Source: Candidatus Jettenia sp. AMX2 (lineage in GTDB: Bacteria > Planctomycetota > Brocadiia > Brocadiales > Brocadiaceae). Taken from it: DNA of 64,000 nt. The notes under the pieces were generated by a model that worked only from the letters and a program-made list of their open reading frames with translations, was not told where the DNA came from and searched no databases. The translations under genes were made by a program, and so were the position numbers. Of this stretch, positions 54,072 to 63,934 are shown piece after piece (position 1 is the stretch's first letter; every line of letters starts with the position of its first letter). Where the stretch lies: contig CP129469.1 of the NCBI GenBank assembly GCA_030583665.1, forward strand, positions 2,161,043 to 2,225,042, written 5' to 3'.

Positions 54072-55319
54072 TTGCGAAACCTGCAATTCCAGGAAATACG
54101 ATTCCCTGTGCCAGGAATTATAACGAACAAGAAAAACCAGTCCTGGAATAGCAGCTAATGTACAGAAGATGAAAAAATAATTCCAACCCAGAAACTCAGC
54201 AATATATCCGGCAGGCGAGGAAACGATTACCCTGGGAATACCCATAAGGCTGCTCAGAAGCGCATATTGTGTGGCCGTAAATCTTTTGTTACAAATGCTT
54301 GCCATAAAAGCGGTGAAGGCAGAAACCCCCATACCACTGGTTAAATTTTCAAAGGCTATCGTAAAAACCAGGAGAGAATAATATGCCCCCACTGAAGCGA
54401 GTACGGAAAACGACAGGGTGGAAACAGCCTGGAGGATTCCAAAAATCCAAAGAGATTTATGAAGTCCGAGCCGTATCAAAAAAATGCCCCCGATCAGCCC
54501 GCCTGCAATCGTGGCAAAGATGCCAAAGGTCTTTGCAATCACGGCCAGTTCCGTCTTGGTGAACCCCATCTTCAGAATAAAGGGAGTTGTCATATTAGCC
54601 GCCATAATATCACCAATCTTATAAAGAAGGATAAATGCCAAAACCTCAAAAGCCCCTCTCCTCTGAAAATAATCAACAAATGGTTTTATAACAGCTTCAC
54701 GAAGGGATTTTGGAGGAATTATCAGGCCTTCAGGATTTGGCCCGAAAAGTGTCGCAGCAATACCAATAAACAGTGATGCAGCAAGCAGTGGATAAACGTA
54801 ATTCCATGAAATATGATCAGCTAAAAACAAGGCAAATGCTCCTGAAATAAGCATGCCTGTGCGATACCCGTTTACGGCAAGAGAAGACCCAAAACCTAAT
54901 TCCTCATCGCGCAAGAGTTCCCGCCGGTAAGCATCAACAACAACATCCTGGCTTGCACTGAAGAACGATACCAGTACGGCTAAAAAAGCAGCAATCCACG
55001 GGGATTCTGCCGGCCTCACAAAATAAAACATCCCGATAGAAACCATAAGAAGTATCTGGGAAACAAGCATCCAGCCCCGCCTCCTGCCCAGGAATGAAGG
55101 TACGTACCTGTCCAGAACGGGCGCCCACAGGAATTTGACCGTGTAGGGAAGACCTACAAGGGAAAACAACCCGATCACCGCAAGATCAATCTTTTCTTCC
55201 GTCATCCATGCCTGAAGTGTGGAACCGGTAACTAACAGGGGAATGCCTGAACTTATCCCAAGAAAGAAGATAACAAGCATCCGCCAGTTGATAATGGTAC
55301 TTAAAAGAGGGCTTTGCAT
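54069..55319 (-). CDS. AmpG-like MFS transporter
   Basis: Twelve hydrophobic segments fill 416 residues. GLPYTVKFLWAPVLDRYVPSF with loop FLGRRRGWML (residues 56-76 and 76-85) and FFSASQDVVVDAYRRELL are signatures of the AmpG/PAT (muropeptide or acetyl-CoA permease) group. Import of cell-wall turnover products is the most likely role, and UppP lies two genes away. FTIAFENLTSGMGVSAFTAF is the matching second-half block. The stop codon is supplied by a palindromic repeat. Confidence 0.88.
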   Translation of the reverse strand: MQSPLLSTIINWRMLVIFFLGISSGIPLLVTGSTLQAWMTEEKIDLAVIGLFSLVGLPYTVKFLWAPVLDRYVPSFLGRRRGWMLVSQILLMVSIGMFYFVRPAESPWIAAFLAVLVSFFSASQDVVVDAYRRELLRDEELGFGSSLAVNGYRTGMLISGAFALFLADHISWNYVYPLLAASLFIGIAATLFGPNPEGLIIPPKSLREAVIKPFVDYFQRRGAFEVLAFILLYKIGDIMAANMTTPFILKMGFTKTELAVIAKTFGIFATIAGGLIGGIFLIRLGLHKSLWIFGILQAVSTLSFSVLASVGAYYSLLVFTIAFENLTSGMGVSAFTAFMASICNKRFTATQYALLSSLMGIPRVIVSSPAGYIAEFLGWNYFFIFCTLAAIPGLVFLVRYNSWHRESYFLELQVSQ

Positions 55320-55347
55320 ACTATTTTCAGGTATAAAGCATTATTCC

Positions 55348-57390
55348 TTATTTCGCATGGACAGATTGAGCCTGAGCAATCACGGACTGCATAAGATGTG
55401 CAGGAACAATATCATAGTGCGAATGCTCCATGGTAAATGACCCCTGTCCCGCAGTCATGGATTTAAGTTCTGCTTCATAATTTGCTACGGATGCAAGGGG
55501 AATAGCGGCATAAACAACCTGCATATCGCCCATTGCTTCCATTCCTTTTATATGGCCACGATGGCTGGAAAGGTTTCCGGTAATTTCTCCCATAAATTTA
55601 GCAGGAACAGTGACCTCAATATTTACAACTGGTTCAAGAAGCACAGGCCTGGCGCGATGAAAGGCGTCACGAAATGCGTGTGAGGCCGCTATCTTAAAAG
55701 ATGCCTCGGAGGAATCCACATCATGATAAGATCCATAGTGTAACCGCACCCGAAGATCTACAATGGGATGCCCAATCAATATCCCCTTATCCATGGCTTC
55801 CCGGATACCCTTCTCAACAGCAGGAATGTATTGGCGCGGGATGACTCCGCCTGCAATCTCATCTACAAATTCAAACCCGGCGCCTCTCGGAAGCGGCTCT
55901 ACCTTAATGTGTACCTCACCGTATTGTCCATGCCCCCCCGTTTGCTTTTTGTGTTTATATTGTGCCTGAACACTTGCGGTAATAGTTTCCTTATAGGGAA
56001 TCTTGGGAACATGCGTCTCTACTTCAATTCCGAATCTACGCCTTAACCGGCTTATCATTACCTGCAAATGGAGATTGCTCATACCTGTAATAACCAATTC
56101 ATTCGTCAGGGTATCATAGGAAACCTTGAAAGTCTTGTCCTCTTCGGCAAGTTTATGGAGGCATTCATTGATCTTTTTCTCAGCACCTTTGCTTTTTGGA
56201 ACTACAGCAAGCGAAGACATGGGAATTGGAAAGGCAATCTCCGGAAATTTTACAGGATGCCCGGGGTCACAAATTGTATCGGAAATATGGAGGTCGTCCA
56301 GTTTAGACAGAGCTACAATATCCCCCGGAACAGCTCTTGAAACTGGCCGTTGTTCCTTTCCAAAGATCCTGTATATATGTCCTGCCTTCTCCGTCTTTCC
56401 GCTTGAAGCGTGATAAAATACCATTTCGCTGTCCAGTTTGCCGGAAAAAATCCTGAAATAACTAAGCTTGCCGACAAAGGGATCAATTACCAGTTTAAAA
56501 ACCATGGCACTGAAAGGAGCATCCGCTGATGCCTTCACAGGAATCTCCAGATTTGTTTTTATGACAGTTGCCGTACGGGCTACTCCTTCAGATGGGGATG
56601 GGGAAAGGTCGGCAATCGCATCCAGCACCTCCTTAATCCCGGAAAGATTCCTGTTTGAACAACAGAGTACCGGTACAAGGTGCCCTTCTGTTACTGCCTT
56701 TACAAAACAGGCGAGTAAAACAGACCTGTCAATTTCTTTTCCATCGAGATAGCGTTCCATCAATGTATCATCAGAAGAAACAATCGTTTCGATTAAAGAA
56801 TCACGCATGCGTTTCGCATCACCTGCAATCCCGTCAGGAAATGAATCCGGCAATTCCAACAGGTTAGCGACACCCTGAACATTATGCCCGGTTCCGATGG
56901 GTAAGACTATTGGCACGCAGATATCTCCGAAGGTACTCTTCACCGAGTCAACCAATGCCTGAAAATCAATATTTTCACTGTCAATTTTTGTTATGACGAG
57001 TATCTTCGCCAGTCTTTTCTGGCAGGCCATATCCCAGAGCTTTCTGGTGTTGACCTGAATTCCTTCCGTTGCAGAGAGCGTAATAAGGACTGTTTCAACG
57101 GATGCGAGGGAGGTAATTGTATCGCGGATAAAATCAGGATAACCCGGCGTATCAATAAGATTAATTTCGCACCCCTTCCAGGTCAGATAAAGCACCGAAG
57201 AATCAATCGTATGCTTCTTCTCTCTTGATTCAGCATCGTGATCGGCAACCGATGTGCCATCTTCAACACTTCCCAGGCGCGTAGTCGCCCCTGATGTAAA
57301 GAGCATAGCTTCTGCCAGCGAAGTCTTTCCTGAAGCACCGTGTCCCAGTAATGCAATGGTCCGAATATTTTCTGTCTCATAGGAAATCAT
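55348..57390 (-). CDS. EF-G-like GTPase (EF-G2 type)
   Basis: The G domain has GHGASGKTSLAEAML, DTPGYPDF and ITKIDSE (TKxD). Domains II-V follow: QTGGHGQYGEVHIKVEP in domain IV, IPYKETI, RRFGIEVETHVP and MTAGQGSFTMEHSHYDIVP at the end. The 680-residue protein is like the second, non-essential EF-G paralogues rather than the ribosomal-operon EF-G: it lacks the usual switch I sequence and has Thr for Asn in NKxD. Such proteins may act in ribosome recycling or stress. ATG 57390 with GGAGGG upstream is the start; the frame is open to 57471. Confidence 0.9.
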   Translation of the reverse strand: MISYETENIRTIALLGHGASGKTSLAEAMLFTSGATTRLGSVEDGTSVADHDAESREKKHTIDSSVLYLTWKGCEINLIDTPGYPDFIRDTITSLASVETVLITLSATEGIQVNTRKLWDMACQKRLAKILVITKIDSENIDFQALVDSVKSTFGDICVPIVLPIGTGHNVQGVANLLELPDSFPDGIAGDAKRMRDSLIETIVSSDDTLMERYLDGKEIDRSVLLACFVKAVTEGHLVPVLCCSNRNLSGIKEVLDAIADLSPSPSEGVARTATVIKTNLEIPVKASADAPFSAMVFKLVIDPFVGKLSYFRIFSGKLDSEMVFYHASSGKTEKAGHIYRIFGKEQRPVSRAVPGDIVALSKLDDLHISDTICDPGHPVKFPEIAFPIPMSSLAVVPKSKGAEKKINECLHKLAEEDKTFKVSYDTLTNELVITGMSNLHLQVMISRLRRRFGIEVETHVPKIPYKETITASVQAQYKHKKQTGGHGQYGEVHIKVEPLPRGAGFEFVDEIAGGVIPRQYIPAVEKGIREAMDKGILIGHPIVDLRVRLHYGSYHDVDSSEASFKIAASHAFRDAFHRARPVLLEPVVNIEVTVPAKFMGEITGNLSSHRGHIKGMEAMGDMQVVYAAIPLASVANYEAELKSMTAGQGSFTMEHSHYDIVPAHLMQSVIAQAQSVHAK

Positions 57391-57539
57391 AGGAACCCTC
57401 CAACCAGAATAAAGTAAATTGTTGGAATAGTTACCACAGAGACTTACAAAATTCCATTGAATTAAGACCACGATCCGGAAGTGAAAAGATCCCTCAGCTA
57501 TCTGGTATCTTAATTCCTGATATGCTATCCTTCGCAGTA

Positions 57540-58277
57540 TTATTCCGTCTTTTCCGTGGCGTTAATAGTACATAACTGTTTGGCCTTCGAAAGTTTAATA
57601 TGTCCTGTATACAGGGCCTTGCCGATAATCATACCTGCAATATTCAGGCGGCTCAGCGCCTCAACATCCTTCAGCGAAGAAATGCCACCGGAGGCAATAA
57701 CAGGAGTCTTTACGACCCGCAGGAGTCCTTGCAAGCCTTGAATATCCGGACCTTGCAACATTCCATCCTTTGAAATATCTGTATAAATTATGACAGAGGG
57801 TGATGCCTTTTCGATCTCGCTTGCAAAATCCTCAACCGTCCATTCACAGAGGGCGGTCCAGCCTTTAACGGCAACCGTACCGTTCTTTGCATCAATTCCA
57901 ATCGCAATACGGCCGGGAAAAGCCGCACAGAGATCATGTACCCATACGGGTGAATCGACTGCCTTCGTTCCTATAATTACGCGGTCTACCCCCAGGTCAA
58001 GCACCGCTTTGACAGCATGGGAAGTCCTCAAACCCCCACCAAATTCAACAGGAATTTTAATTCGTGTAATAATCTTTTCGACGAGGGCAAGGTTTTTCGG
58101 AACACCTTCAAAAGCCCCGTCTAAATCAACCAGATGCAAATAGTCGGCACCCTGATCCTGCCAGGTTTTGGCCATATCAACGGGATCATGAGAGAAAATT
58201 GTCTCCGCCTCTTTTTGCCCCTGCGTCAGCCGTACACATTTACCATCTCTTAAATCTATAGCCGGAATAATAAGCAT
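57540..58277 (-). CDS. hisA: Phosphoribosylformimino-5-aminoimidazole carboxamide ribotide isomerase HisA
   Basis: The 245-residue barrel has IIPAIDLRDGKCVRLTQG with catalytic Asp8, LHLVDLDGAFEG, VEFGGGLRT, the second catalytic Asp in IYTDISKDGM, and ASGGISSL. HisA isomerises ProFAR in histidine synthesis. ATG 58277 matches the family start; the frame extends to GTG 58295. HisH, which acts next with HisF, is encoded 95 bases upstream. Confidence 0.97.
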   Translation of the reverse strand: MLIIPAIDLRDGKCVRLTQGQKEAETIFSHDPVDMAKTWQDQGADYLHLVDLDGAFEGVPKNLALVEKIITRIKIPVEFGGGLRTSHAVKAVLDLGVDRVIIGTKAVDSPVWVHDLCAAFPGRIAIGIDAKNGTVAVKGWTALCEWTVEDFASEIEKASPSVIIYTDISKDGMLQGPDIQGLQGLLRVVKTPVIASGGISSLKDVEALSRLNIAGMIIGKALYTGHIKLSKAKQLCTINATEKTE

Positions 58278-58372
58278 CTTATCAGACCTAAACACAGAAA
58301 AACATTTCAGGAAATATCATTATTTTCCATCATACAATACAAACCGCCATTCGTAAATTGAAAAGTATGGTT

Positions 58373-58996
58373 TTACAAATCACCAAAATTTTTCAGCATC
58401 GTCAGACCATTCTGCTGGCTTTTCTCGGGGTGGAATTGCGTAGCAAAGATGTTCCGGTGCCAGATCATAGAGGTAAACCGGATACCATAATCTGTCTCCG
58501 TGGCAATGACATTTTCATCTTCCGGACAGACATAGTATGAATGCACAAAATACACATAGGCATTATCAGGCACATCCTTCAACAGCGGCACATCCTGTTT
58601 CTTAAGATTAATTTGATTCCAGCCCATATGCGGAATCTTCAACCCCGCATGTTCCTTCTTTCCGGAGAAATCAAACCGGACTACCTTACCGGGAATAATA
58701 CCCAAACCTTCATGCTCACCATCCTCATAACTTTTCGAAAACAATAATTGCAATCCAAGACATATCCCCAGAAATGGCTTTCCTGATTTAATCCAGTCCA
58801 CAATGGGCCCGGTCAATCCCCTCTGCCTCAAACCTTCCATTGCATCCCGAAAGGCGCCAACCCCGGGAAGCACCAGTTTGTCCGCATTTCTGATTTCTGT
58901 AAGATTATCAGTAACCTTCACATTGAAACCGAACCGTTCAAAACCTTTCTCTACACTACGAAGGTTTCCCATTCCGTAATCAACGATAACGATCAT
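58373..58996 (-). CDS. hisH: Imidazole glycerol phosphate synthase glutaminase subunit HisH
   Basis: Class I glutamine amidotransferase of 207 residues. Catalytic triad: Cys in [11 protein letters not shown], His in [11 protein letters not shown] and the following Glu. [15 protein letters not shown] opens the protein and YFVHSYY is also conserved. It supplies ammonia to HisF for IGP and AICAR formation. hisF is not in the window. AGAGAGG precedes ATG 58996. hisA follows in the same direction. Confidence 0.97.
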   Translation of the reverse strand: MIVIVDYGMGNLRSVEKGFERFGFNVKVTDNLTEIRNADKLVLPGVGAFRDAMEGLRQRGLTGPIVDWIKSGKPFLGICLGLQLLFSKSYEDGEHEGLGIIPGKVVRFDFSGKKEHAGLKIPHMGWNQINLKKQDVPLLKDVPDNAYVYFVHSYYVCPEDENVIATETDYGIRFTSMIWHRNIFATQFHPEKSQQNGLTMLKNFGDL

Positions 58997-59430
58997 AATG
59001 AATTACCTCTCTTATCGTCCATTTCAGGAATTGAACCCGGTAAATAACCTGGCGCGGCCTTTGGCCGCAACCAAATTAGAAATTTGAATTTCGAAATACG
59101 AAACAATTTCAAATGCGTTCTTTGCACCTTTTCGATGAACTATTACGATTTATTTTTTGTTTTCTAATCCCGAAGGGATGTCATGATTATAGCAAAAGTC
59201 ATACAAAAGATTTCTAACCCCGAAGGGGTGACATAGAAAACCCACGATCATCTTACAATCATGCCACCCCTTCGGGGTTGTTGGTTTTTGCTTGTTCATT
59301 TACTATAATCATGTCAGCCCTTCGGGCTTGGCGCAACCAAATTCGAATTTCGAAATTCGAAATAATTTTAAATGACAAATACTCAAAGCTCTAAACTATA
59401 CGTAATCCTTATCTAATTAATGCCTTACGG
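58997..59430. repeat. Repeat-rich intergenic region with two long direct repeats around CCGAAGGGG hairpins
   Basis: An imperfect direct repeat of about 45 bases starts at 59069 and 59332 (GCAACCAAATT, then AATTTCGAAAT and ATTT-AAATG). Between them are four CCGAAGGG units: ATCCCGAAGGGATGTCATG (59167), ACCCCGAAGGGGTGACAT (59217), and two in inverse orientation (59264, CACCCCTTCGGGGTTG; 59316, CAGCCCTTCGGGCTTG). Each forms a short hairpin, and the first and last are joined to TATAATCATG or its inverse. No gene is seen. Confidence 0.75.
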
Positions 59431-60327
59431 TTATGTATTTTGGAAAACATGCAAAAAAAACAAGAAATTGATGGATAGTAGTACAGAGAAAACCTGAATA
59501 TACATATTCATGAGTCTTATGAAATAATCCTGGCAGAGAATACATACAAGTGTTGCTAATGATAAAAAGGGGCCATAAGGAATCAGATGTCTCTTCTTAA
59601 CCAGCAATACCGGAATGGCCATAAGAAGTCCAAAGAATGGTGCAAGAAAAAAGATTGCCACAGACAATTTCCAGCCAACGATGCCTCCTATCATACCCAT
59701 GAGTTTCACATCACCAAAACCCATGGCGTCTTTTTTAAAAGCCCATTTTCCCAGAATGCTGCATAAAAATGTAAGACCTCCACCAACGGCCAGCCCTGCC
59801 AGGGAAGCAATGAATGCATCAAACCGTTCAAAGCCAGTAAGCAAAAAATCCCTCAATGTATGTGGCTCAATATGCAAACCCGGATATACCAGACTCAAAA
59901 CAAGAGCAAGCGGCATACCGGTAAATGTAATTTCATTGGGAATGATATATGATTCAAGATCTATGAAGGTTGCTATAATAAGAGCACAGCAGAGAGCAAG
60001 ATAAATAAATAAAACGGAAAAAGATTCCTGCCTTGCCTGGATAAAAACAGAATAAAAATGTACGAATACATAGCCTGTCAGCAACTCTATAACCGGATAG
60101 CGTATTGATATCTTATCCCCGCAACTCCGGCATCGCCCCCCCAGCACGAGATAACTAATGACAGGGATGTTGTTATACCATCTGACAGGGATGCTGCAAT
60201 TCGGACAAAATGAGCCAGGCGATAGCAAGGAAAGTTGTCTGGGTATCCGGTAGATACAAACATTCAGAAAACTCCCTACTATAAGCCCTGCAATAAAAAA
60301 CATCAGAAATGAACTTGGACTGACCAT
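59431..60327 (-). CDS. Type IV prepilin peptidase / N-methyltransferase
   Basis: The protein cleaves and methylates prepilins of type IV pili and type II secretion. IVGSFLNVCIYRIPR (start of the N-terminal domain), CPNCSIPVRWYNNIPVISYLVLGGRC with zinc-binding CxxC pairs (59-84 by frame), and CRSCG are typical. The aspartate protease residues are in FIDLESYIIPNE and GFGDVKLMGMIGG. About eight membrane helices follow. ATG 60327 gives 298 residues; a TTG at 60360 is the alternative. No pilin gene lies in the window, so its substrates are elsewhere. Confidence 0.93.
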   Translation of the reverse strand: MVSPSSFLMFFIAGLIVGSFLNVCIYRIPRQLSLLSPGSFCPNCSIPVRWYNNIPVISYLVLGGRCRSCGDKISIRYPVIELLTGYVFVHFYSVFIQARQESFSVLFIYLALCCALIIATFIDLESYIIPNEITFTGMPLALVLSLVYPGLHIEPHTLRDFLLTGFERFDAFIASLAGLAVGGGLTFLCSILGKWAFKKDAMGFGDVKLMGMIGGIVGWKLSVAIFFLAPFFGLLMAIPVLLVKKRHLIPYGPFLSLATLVCILCQDYFIRLMNMYIQVFSVLLSINFLFFLHVFQNT

Positions 60328-60464
60328 ATCCAGGAAATCTTTACTATCAGTACCCTTCAAAGCAGCAATTATTTCAAGTATTACTGTTAAAATAATTTAT
60401 GGAATAGTATCAAAACAGGCTTCCCATTGCAAGATAAAAGCCCGTAATTGTTTTGTTAATTATC

Positions 60465-60492
60465 TTGAATATGTGAGATTTTATGTTACACT
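60465..60492 (+). promoter_or_regulatory. Possible sigma-70-type promoter of glgC-murJ
   Basis: TTGAAT (60465-60470), 16 bases, TACACT (60487-60492). It lies about 205 bases before glgC. The rest of 60328-60697 shows no recognised feature. Confidence 0.3.
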
Positions 60493-60697
60493 ACTTCTAC
60501 ATTTCAGCATTGAATACTGTTTGTTAGGACTTTACCGCACATATAACAAAAAACCCTTACAAAGTTGCTCTGTACATACCTTTTAAAAACGGAGTTCATG
60601 AGAAACCGTAACGTTTTCTAAATCTATTAAATTCAAGAGTACATCTTAATCAAATCATTCCCTCTTGTTTTCAAGATAATAATTATGGAGTAAACAC

Positions 60698-61978
60698 ATG
60701 GATAGCGTAATTTGTGTAATTCTTGGCGGCGGACGCGGAGAAAGGCTTTATCCTTTAACAAAAGAAAGGTCAAAACCTGCAGTCCCCCTTGCCGGCAAAT
60801 ACAGAATCATTGACATTCCTATAAGTAATTGCCTGCATTCTGATCTCAACAAGATTTATGTACTCACACAATTCAATTCTGCATCTCTTCACCGGCATAT
60901 AACAAGGGCATACAAATTTGACAATTTCTCAAAAGGCTTTATTGAGATCCTGGCGGCAAGCCAAACTACGGAAAATATGAATTGGTATCAGGGTACTGCT
61001 GATGCCGTACGTCAAAACCTTCGTTTTTTTAATCAACCGAATATTGATTTTGCTCTGATCCTCTCCGGCGACCAGCTCTACCGGATGAATTATCAGGAGT
61101 TCATTAAAGAGCATATCAGGAACAATGCAGAAGTAACCGTATCGACCATCCCTATCGGGAGGGAAAGTGTTCAGCATTTTGGTGTTTTAAAAGTAGATGA
61201 GCAAGGATGCATCAGCGATTTTGTTGAAAAGCCAAAAGATGAAAAGGTTATCGATGATTTTTCAATACCAGCGTCTACCTTTGACAGGCATGGCATTAAA
61301 GCCGGAAACCGTACCCTTTTGGCTTCTATGGGCATTTACCTGTTCAATATTGATGTACTGAACGAGGTGCTCAAAGAAACAAAAAAACCAGACTTTGGCA
61401 AGGAAATTATCCCTGATATTATTAAAAAAAGGCGTGTATATGCGTATTTTTTTGACGGCTACTGGGAGGATATCGGAACAATAAAATCATTTTACGAAGC
61501 CAACCTGAAACTCACCTCTCTCACCCCGAGTTTTAACTTCTTTAATGAAAAGGTACCTATTTACACAAACCCCCTTTTTTTACCGGGGTCCACCATTCAT
61601 ACATGTCAGGCCATCCAGTCTATCATTGCAGATGGCTGTATTATCAACAAAGCAGAAATTCAAAATTCTGTTATAGGAATAAGGAGTATTATTGGCAGCA
61701 ATGTGTTTGTAAAAAATGCTATCATTATGGGCGCTGATTACTATGAATCGGAATCCAATATCCGGTCAAACCGGTCCAAAAGGATACCGGACATAGGTAT
61801 AGGAAATAATTCCCATATAGAAAAAGCGATCATTGATAAGAATGTACATATCGGAGAAAACGTTACCATTAAAAACAGAGAGAACCGCGAACATTTTGAT
61901 GCGGATAATTATATGATCCGCGACCATATCGTTATCGTGCCCAAAGGCAGCGTTATACCGTCAAACACTGTTATATAG
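60698..61978 (+). CDS. glgC: Glucose-1-phosphate adenylyltransferase GlgC
   Basis: The 426-residue enzyme shows ILGGGRGERLYPLTKERSKPA (nucleotide-binding loop at residues 8-28), WYQGTADAVRQNL, LILSGDQLYRM, and DFVEKPKDE, followed by a left-handed beta-helix with regularly spaced I/V residues. It makes ADP-glucose for glycogen. Planctomycetes, including anammox bacteria, store glycogen. GGAG stands before ATG 60698. murJ begins 2 bases after the stop, so the two are cotranscribed. Fbp and the aldolase at 9-11 kb would feed the same pool. Confidence 0.97.
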   Translation: MDSVICVILGGGRGERLYPLTKERSKPAVPLAGKYRIIDIPISNCLHSDLNKIYVLTQFNSASLHRHITRAYKFDNFSKGFIEILAASQTTENMNWYQGTADAVRQNLRFFNQPNIDFALILSGDQLYRMNYQEFIKEHIRNNAEVTVSTIPIGRESVQHFGVLKVDEQGCISDFVEKPKDEKVIDDFSIPASTFDRHGIKAGNRTLLASMGIYLFNIDVLNEVLKETKKPDFGKEIIPDIIKKRRVYAYFFDGYWEDIGTIKSFYEANLKLTSLTPSFNFFNEKVPIYTNPLFLPGSTIHTCQAIQSIIADGCIINKAEIQNSVIGIRSIIGSNVFVKNAIIMGADYYESESNIRSNRSKRIPDIGIGNNSHIEKAIIDKNVHIGENVTIKNRENREHFDADNYMIRDHIVIVPKGSVIPSNTVI

Positions 61979-61980
61979 CC

Positions 61981-63600
61981 ATGTCTGATTCGTACAGCCT
62001 GTTCCGCTCAGTAAGAATCATCAGTATCTGTACTTTCTCAAGCCGCATACTTGGCCTTGCAAGGGATATGATTTGCGCCAGTATTTTTGGAACGGGCATG
62101 GTCTGGGATGCCTTTACGGTAGCCTTCAAGATCCCCAACCTCTTCCGGCGCCTCTTTGGAGAAGGGGCTCTCAGTGCAGCCTTTATCCCTGTCTTTACCG
62201 AACACATTGAAAAGCAGGGTAAGGAAGAGGCATGGAGATTTGCCCATATTATAGCCACCCTGCTTATCATCGTCCTGGGAGGGATCGTATTGCTGGGTGA
62301 AGGGTATTTCTTCCTCATTCCCAAACTGGTTCATCTGCAAGAAAAATGGCAACTCATTTATAACCTGCTCATTATTATGTTTCCTTATGTGCTCTTTATC
62401 TGTTTAGTAGCATTTATTGGTGCTGTTCTGAATACCGTTCACCATTTTTTTATGCCTGCATTCGCGCCCGTCGTCATGAATGTATGCTGGATTCTGGGGG
62501 CTGTCCTGTCTCCCTATCTGGGGAATACCCTGGAAAAGATGGTCTATGCAGTTGCTGTCTCAACATTTCTGTCAGGACTGATACAGATACTTATTCATAT
62601 TCCTGTACTAAAAAAGAAAAACATCCTCTACCGCCCTGTTCTCCGGTTTTCACATCCGGGTTTAAAACTGGTTTTAACCCGTATGGCGCCGATTGTCTTT
62701 GGGCTCGCCATTGTCCAGGTCAATGTTTTACTTGACAGTATTATTGCCGTTGGTTTTTCCACTCCGCTGGGCAGGCAAGATTATTTTTCTCTTGCAGGAA
62801 TTGCCATCCCTTATCCTCTCAGGACCGGCGCTGCATCCGTGCTGTACTACAGCGACCGGCTGATTCAGTTTCCCCTGGGTGTGTTTGGCATTGCCATGGC
62901 TACGGCCGTATTCCCCCTCTTTTCTACCCATGCCGTACGTGGAGACTGGAGTAATTTTTCAACTACCTTCAACAAGGCATTAAAATATATCCTCTTTATC
63001 GGCATCCCTGCCTCTTTGGGAATCATTATGCTCCGCGAGCCTATCGTCGATCTCCTTTACCGGAGAAATCAATTCGATGCAGAATCTGCATACAGGACAT
63101 CACAGGTTATTTTTTTCTACGGCATGGCTATATGGGCATACTGCGGACTGCATATACTGATCCGTGCATTTTATTCCGTCAAAGACACGGTTACCCCGGT
63201 AAAAGTCGGTGCAGCGTGTGTTGGTGTTAACCTCGTTTTAAATCTCACGCTGATCTGGGTGCTGGAGGAAGGTGGTTTGGCCCTTTCCACCGCTATCAGT
63301 GCCATGGTACAAATCATTGTTTTAACCATCCTGTTACAAAAAAGACTCCGTATCAAAATCAGAAGCGAAGTTGCCGTTTGCTTACAAAAAACGGTATTGG
63401 CTTCGATAATAATGGCAGTTACATGCTGGTTTGTCCTTAAGTTGTTTCCTGATCTTAACGGAGCTGGCAGTCTCTATTTCAAAGGATTTCGTTTATTTAT
63501 TCCCATGCTATCTGCGGCAACAGCTTTCTGTGCAACCTCTTTTCTCCTCAGATCGGAAGAATTCCGTGATATGGTCAGGCTTTCATTAAGAAAGACATAA
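61981..63600 (+). CDS. murJ: Lipid II flippase MurJ (MviN)
   Basis: The 539-residue membrane protein has about 14 helices and the MurJ signatures: FSSRILGLARDM (read as TFSSRILGLARDMICA), FKIPNLFRRLFGEGALSAAFIPVF (residues 50-73) and RRNQFDAESAYRTSQVIFFY. It flips the peptidoglycan precursor across the membrane. It supports the view that the organism builds peptidoglycan, as later shown for anammox planctomycetes. It directly follows glgC (2-base gap). Confidence 0.96.
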   Translation: MSDSYSLFRSVRIISICTFSSRILGLARDMICASIFGTGMVWDAFTVAFKIPNLFRRLFGEGALSAAFIPVFTEHIEKQGKEEAWRFAHIIATLLIIVLGGIVLLGEGYFFLIPKLVHLQEKWQLIYNLLIIMFPYVLFICLVAFIGAVLNTVHHFFMPAFAPVVMNVCWILGAVLSPYLGNTLEKMVYAVAVSTFLSGLIQILIHIPVLKKKNILYRPVLRFSHPGLKLVLTRMAPIVFGLAIVQVNVLLDSIIAVGFSTPLGRQDYFSLAGIAIPYPLRTGAASVLYYSDRLIQFPLGVFGIAMATAVFPLFSTHAVRGDWSNFSTTFNKALKYILFIGIPASLGIIMLREPIVDLLYRRNQFDAESAYRTSQVIFFYGMAIWAYCGLHILIRAFYSVKDTVTPVKVGAACVGVNLVLNLTLIWVLEEGGLALSTAISAMVQIIVLTILLQKRLRIKIRSEVAVCLQKTVLASIIMAVTCWFVLKLFPDLNGAGSLYFKGFRLFIPMLSAATAFCATSFLLRSEEFRDMVRLSLRKT

Positions 63601-63772
63601 GCTCAGGTGTCTTTTCCTTTTTCTTATCAATATATTTCTCTCTGTTTTTCTAAATCTATTGCTAAATTATCCTGTATCTTCTATTTCAGAGAATATGAGC
63701 CGGTATTTTCAGGAACTGGGTTTGCTCTCCGGATTCATCCTCTAATCCTTCGGCTGTGCAGGCATAAATATT

Positions 63773-63798
63773 GGTAGGACATGCGTCTCGCTTGTCCG
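63773..63798 (+). repeat. Palindromic repeat, GGACA-tGCG family, copy 1
   Basis: GGTAGGACATGCGTCTCGCT then TGTCCG. The core GGACA-t-GCG-TCT-CGC-t-TGTCC is self-complementary except for one T-T pair and the 3-base loop. Confidence 0.75.
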
Positions 63799-63802
63799 CA
63801 TT

Positions 63803-63830
63803 GGTAAAACATGCGTCCCCGCTTGTCCAT
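63803..63830 (+). repeat. Palindromic repeat, GGACA-tGCG family, degenerate copy 2
   Basis: GGTAAAACATGCGTCCCCGC then TTGTCCAT. It differs from copy 1 in the left arm (AAAACA for AGGACA) and by one extra base in the loop. Confidence 0.65.
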
Positions 63831-63864
63831 GATAAAAAACTTCCTTTAAGGCAAAATCATTAAT

Positions 63865-63884
63865 GTCAACCGGGGACGGTTGAC
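63865..63884 (+). repeat. Palindromic repeat, GTCAACC/GGTTGAC family, best copy
   Basis: GTCAACC-GGGGAC-GGTTGAC is a perfect 7-bp inverted repeat with a 6-base loop, followed by CTACCATG. A close copy lies at 54050 and a decayed one at 47878. Confidence 0.75.
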
Positions 63885-63934
63885 CTACCATGAATTACCC
63901 GCAATCACCAATCCACAATCCAAAATCGCAACAT

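Noticed and set aside
59160-59335. CRISPR array in the repeat-rich gap
   Set aside because: The units are short, alternate in orientation and are irregularly spaced, and no cas gene is near.
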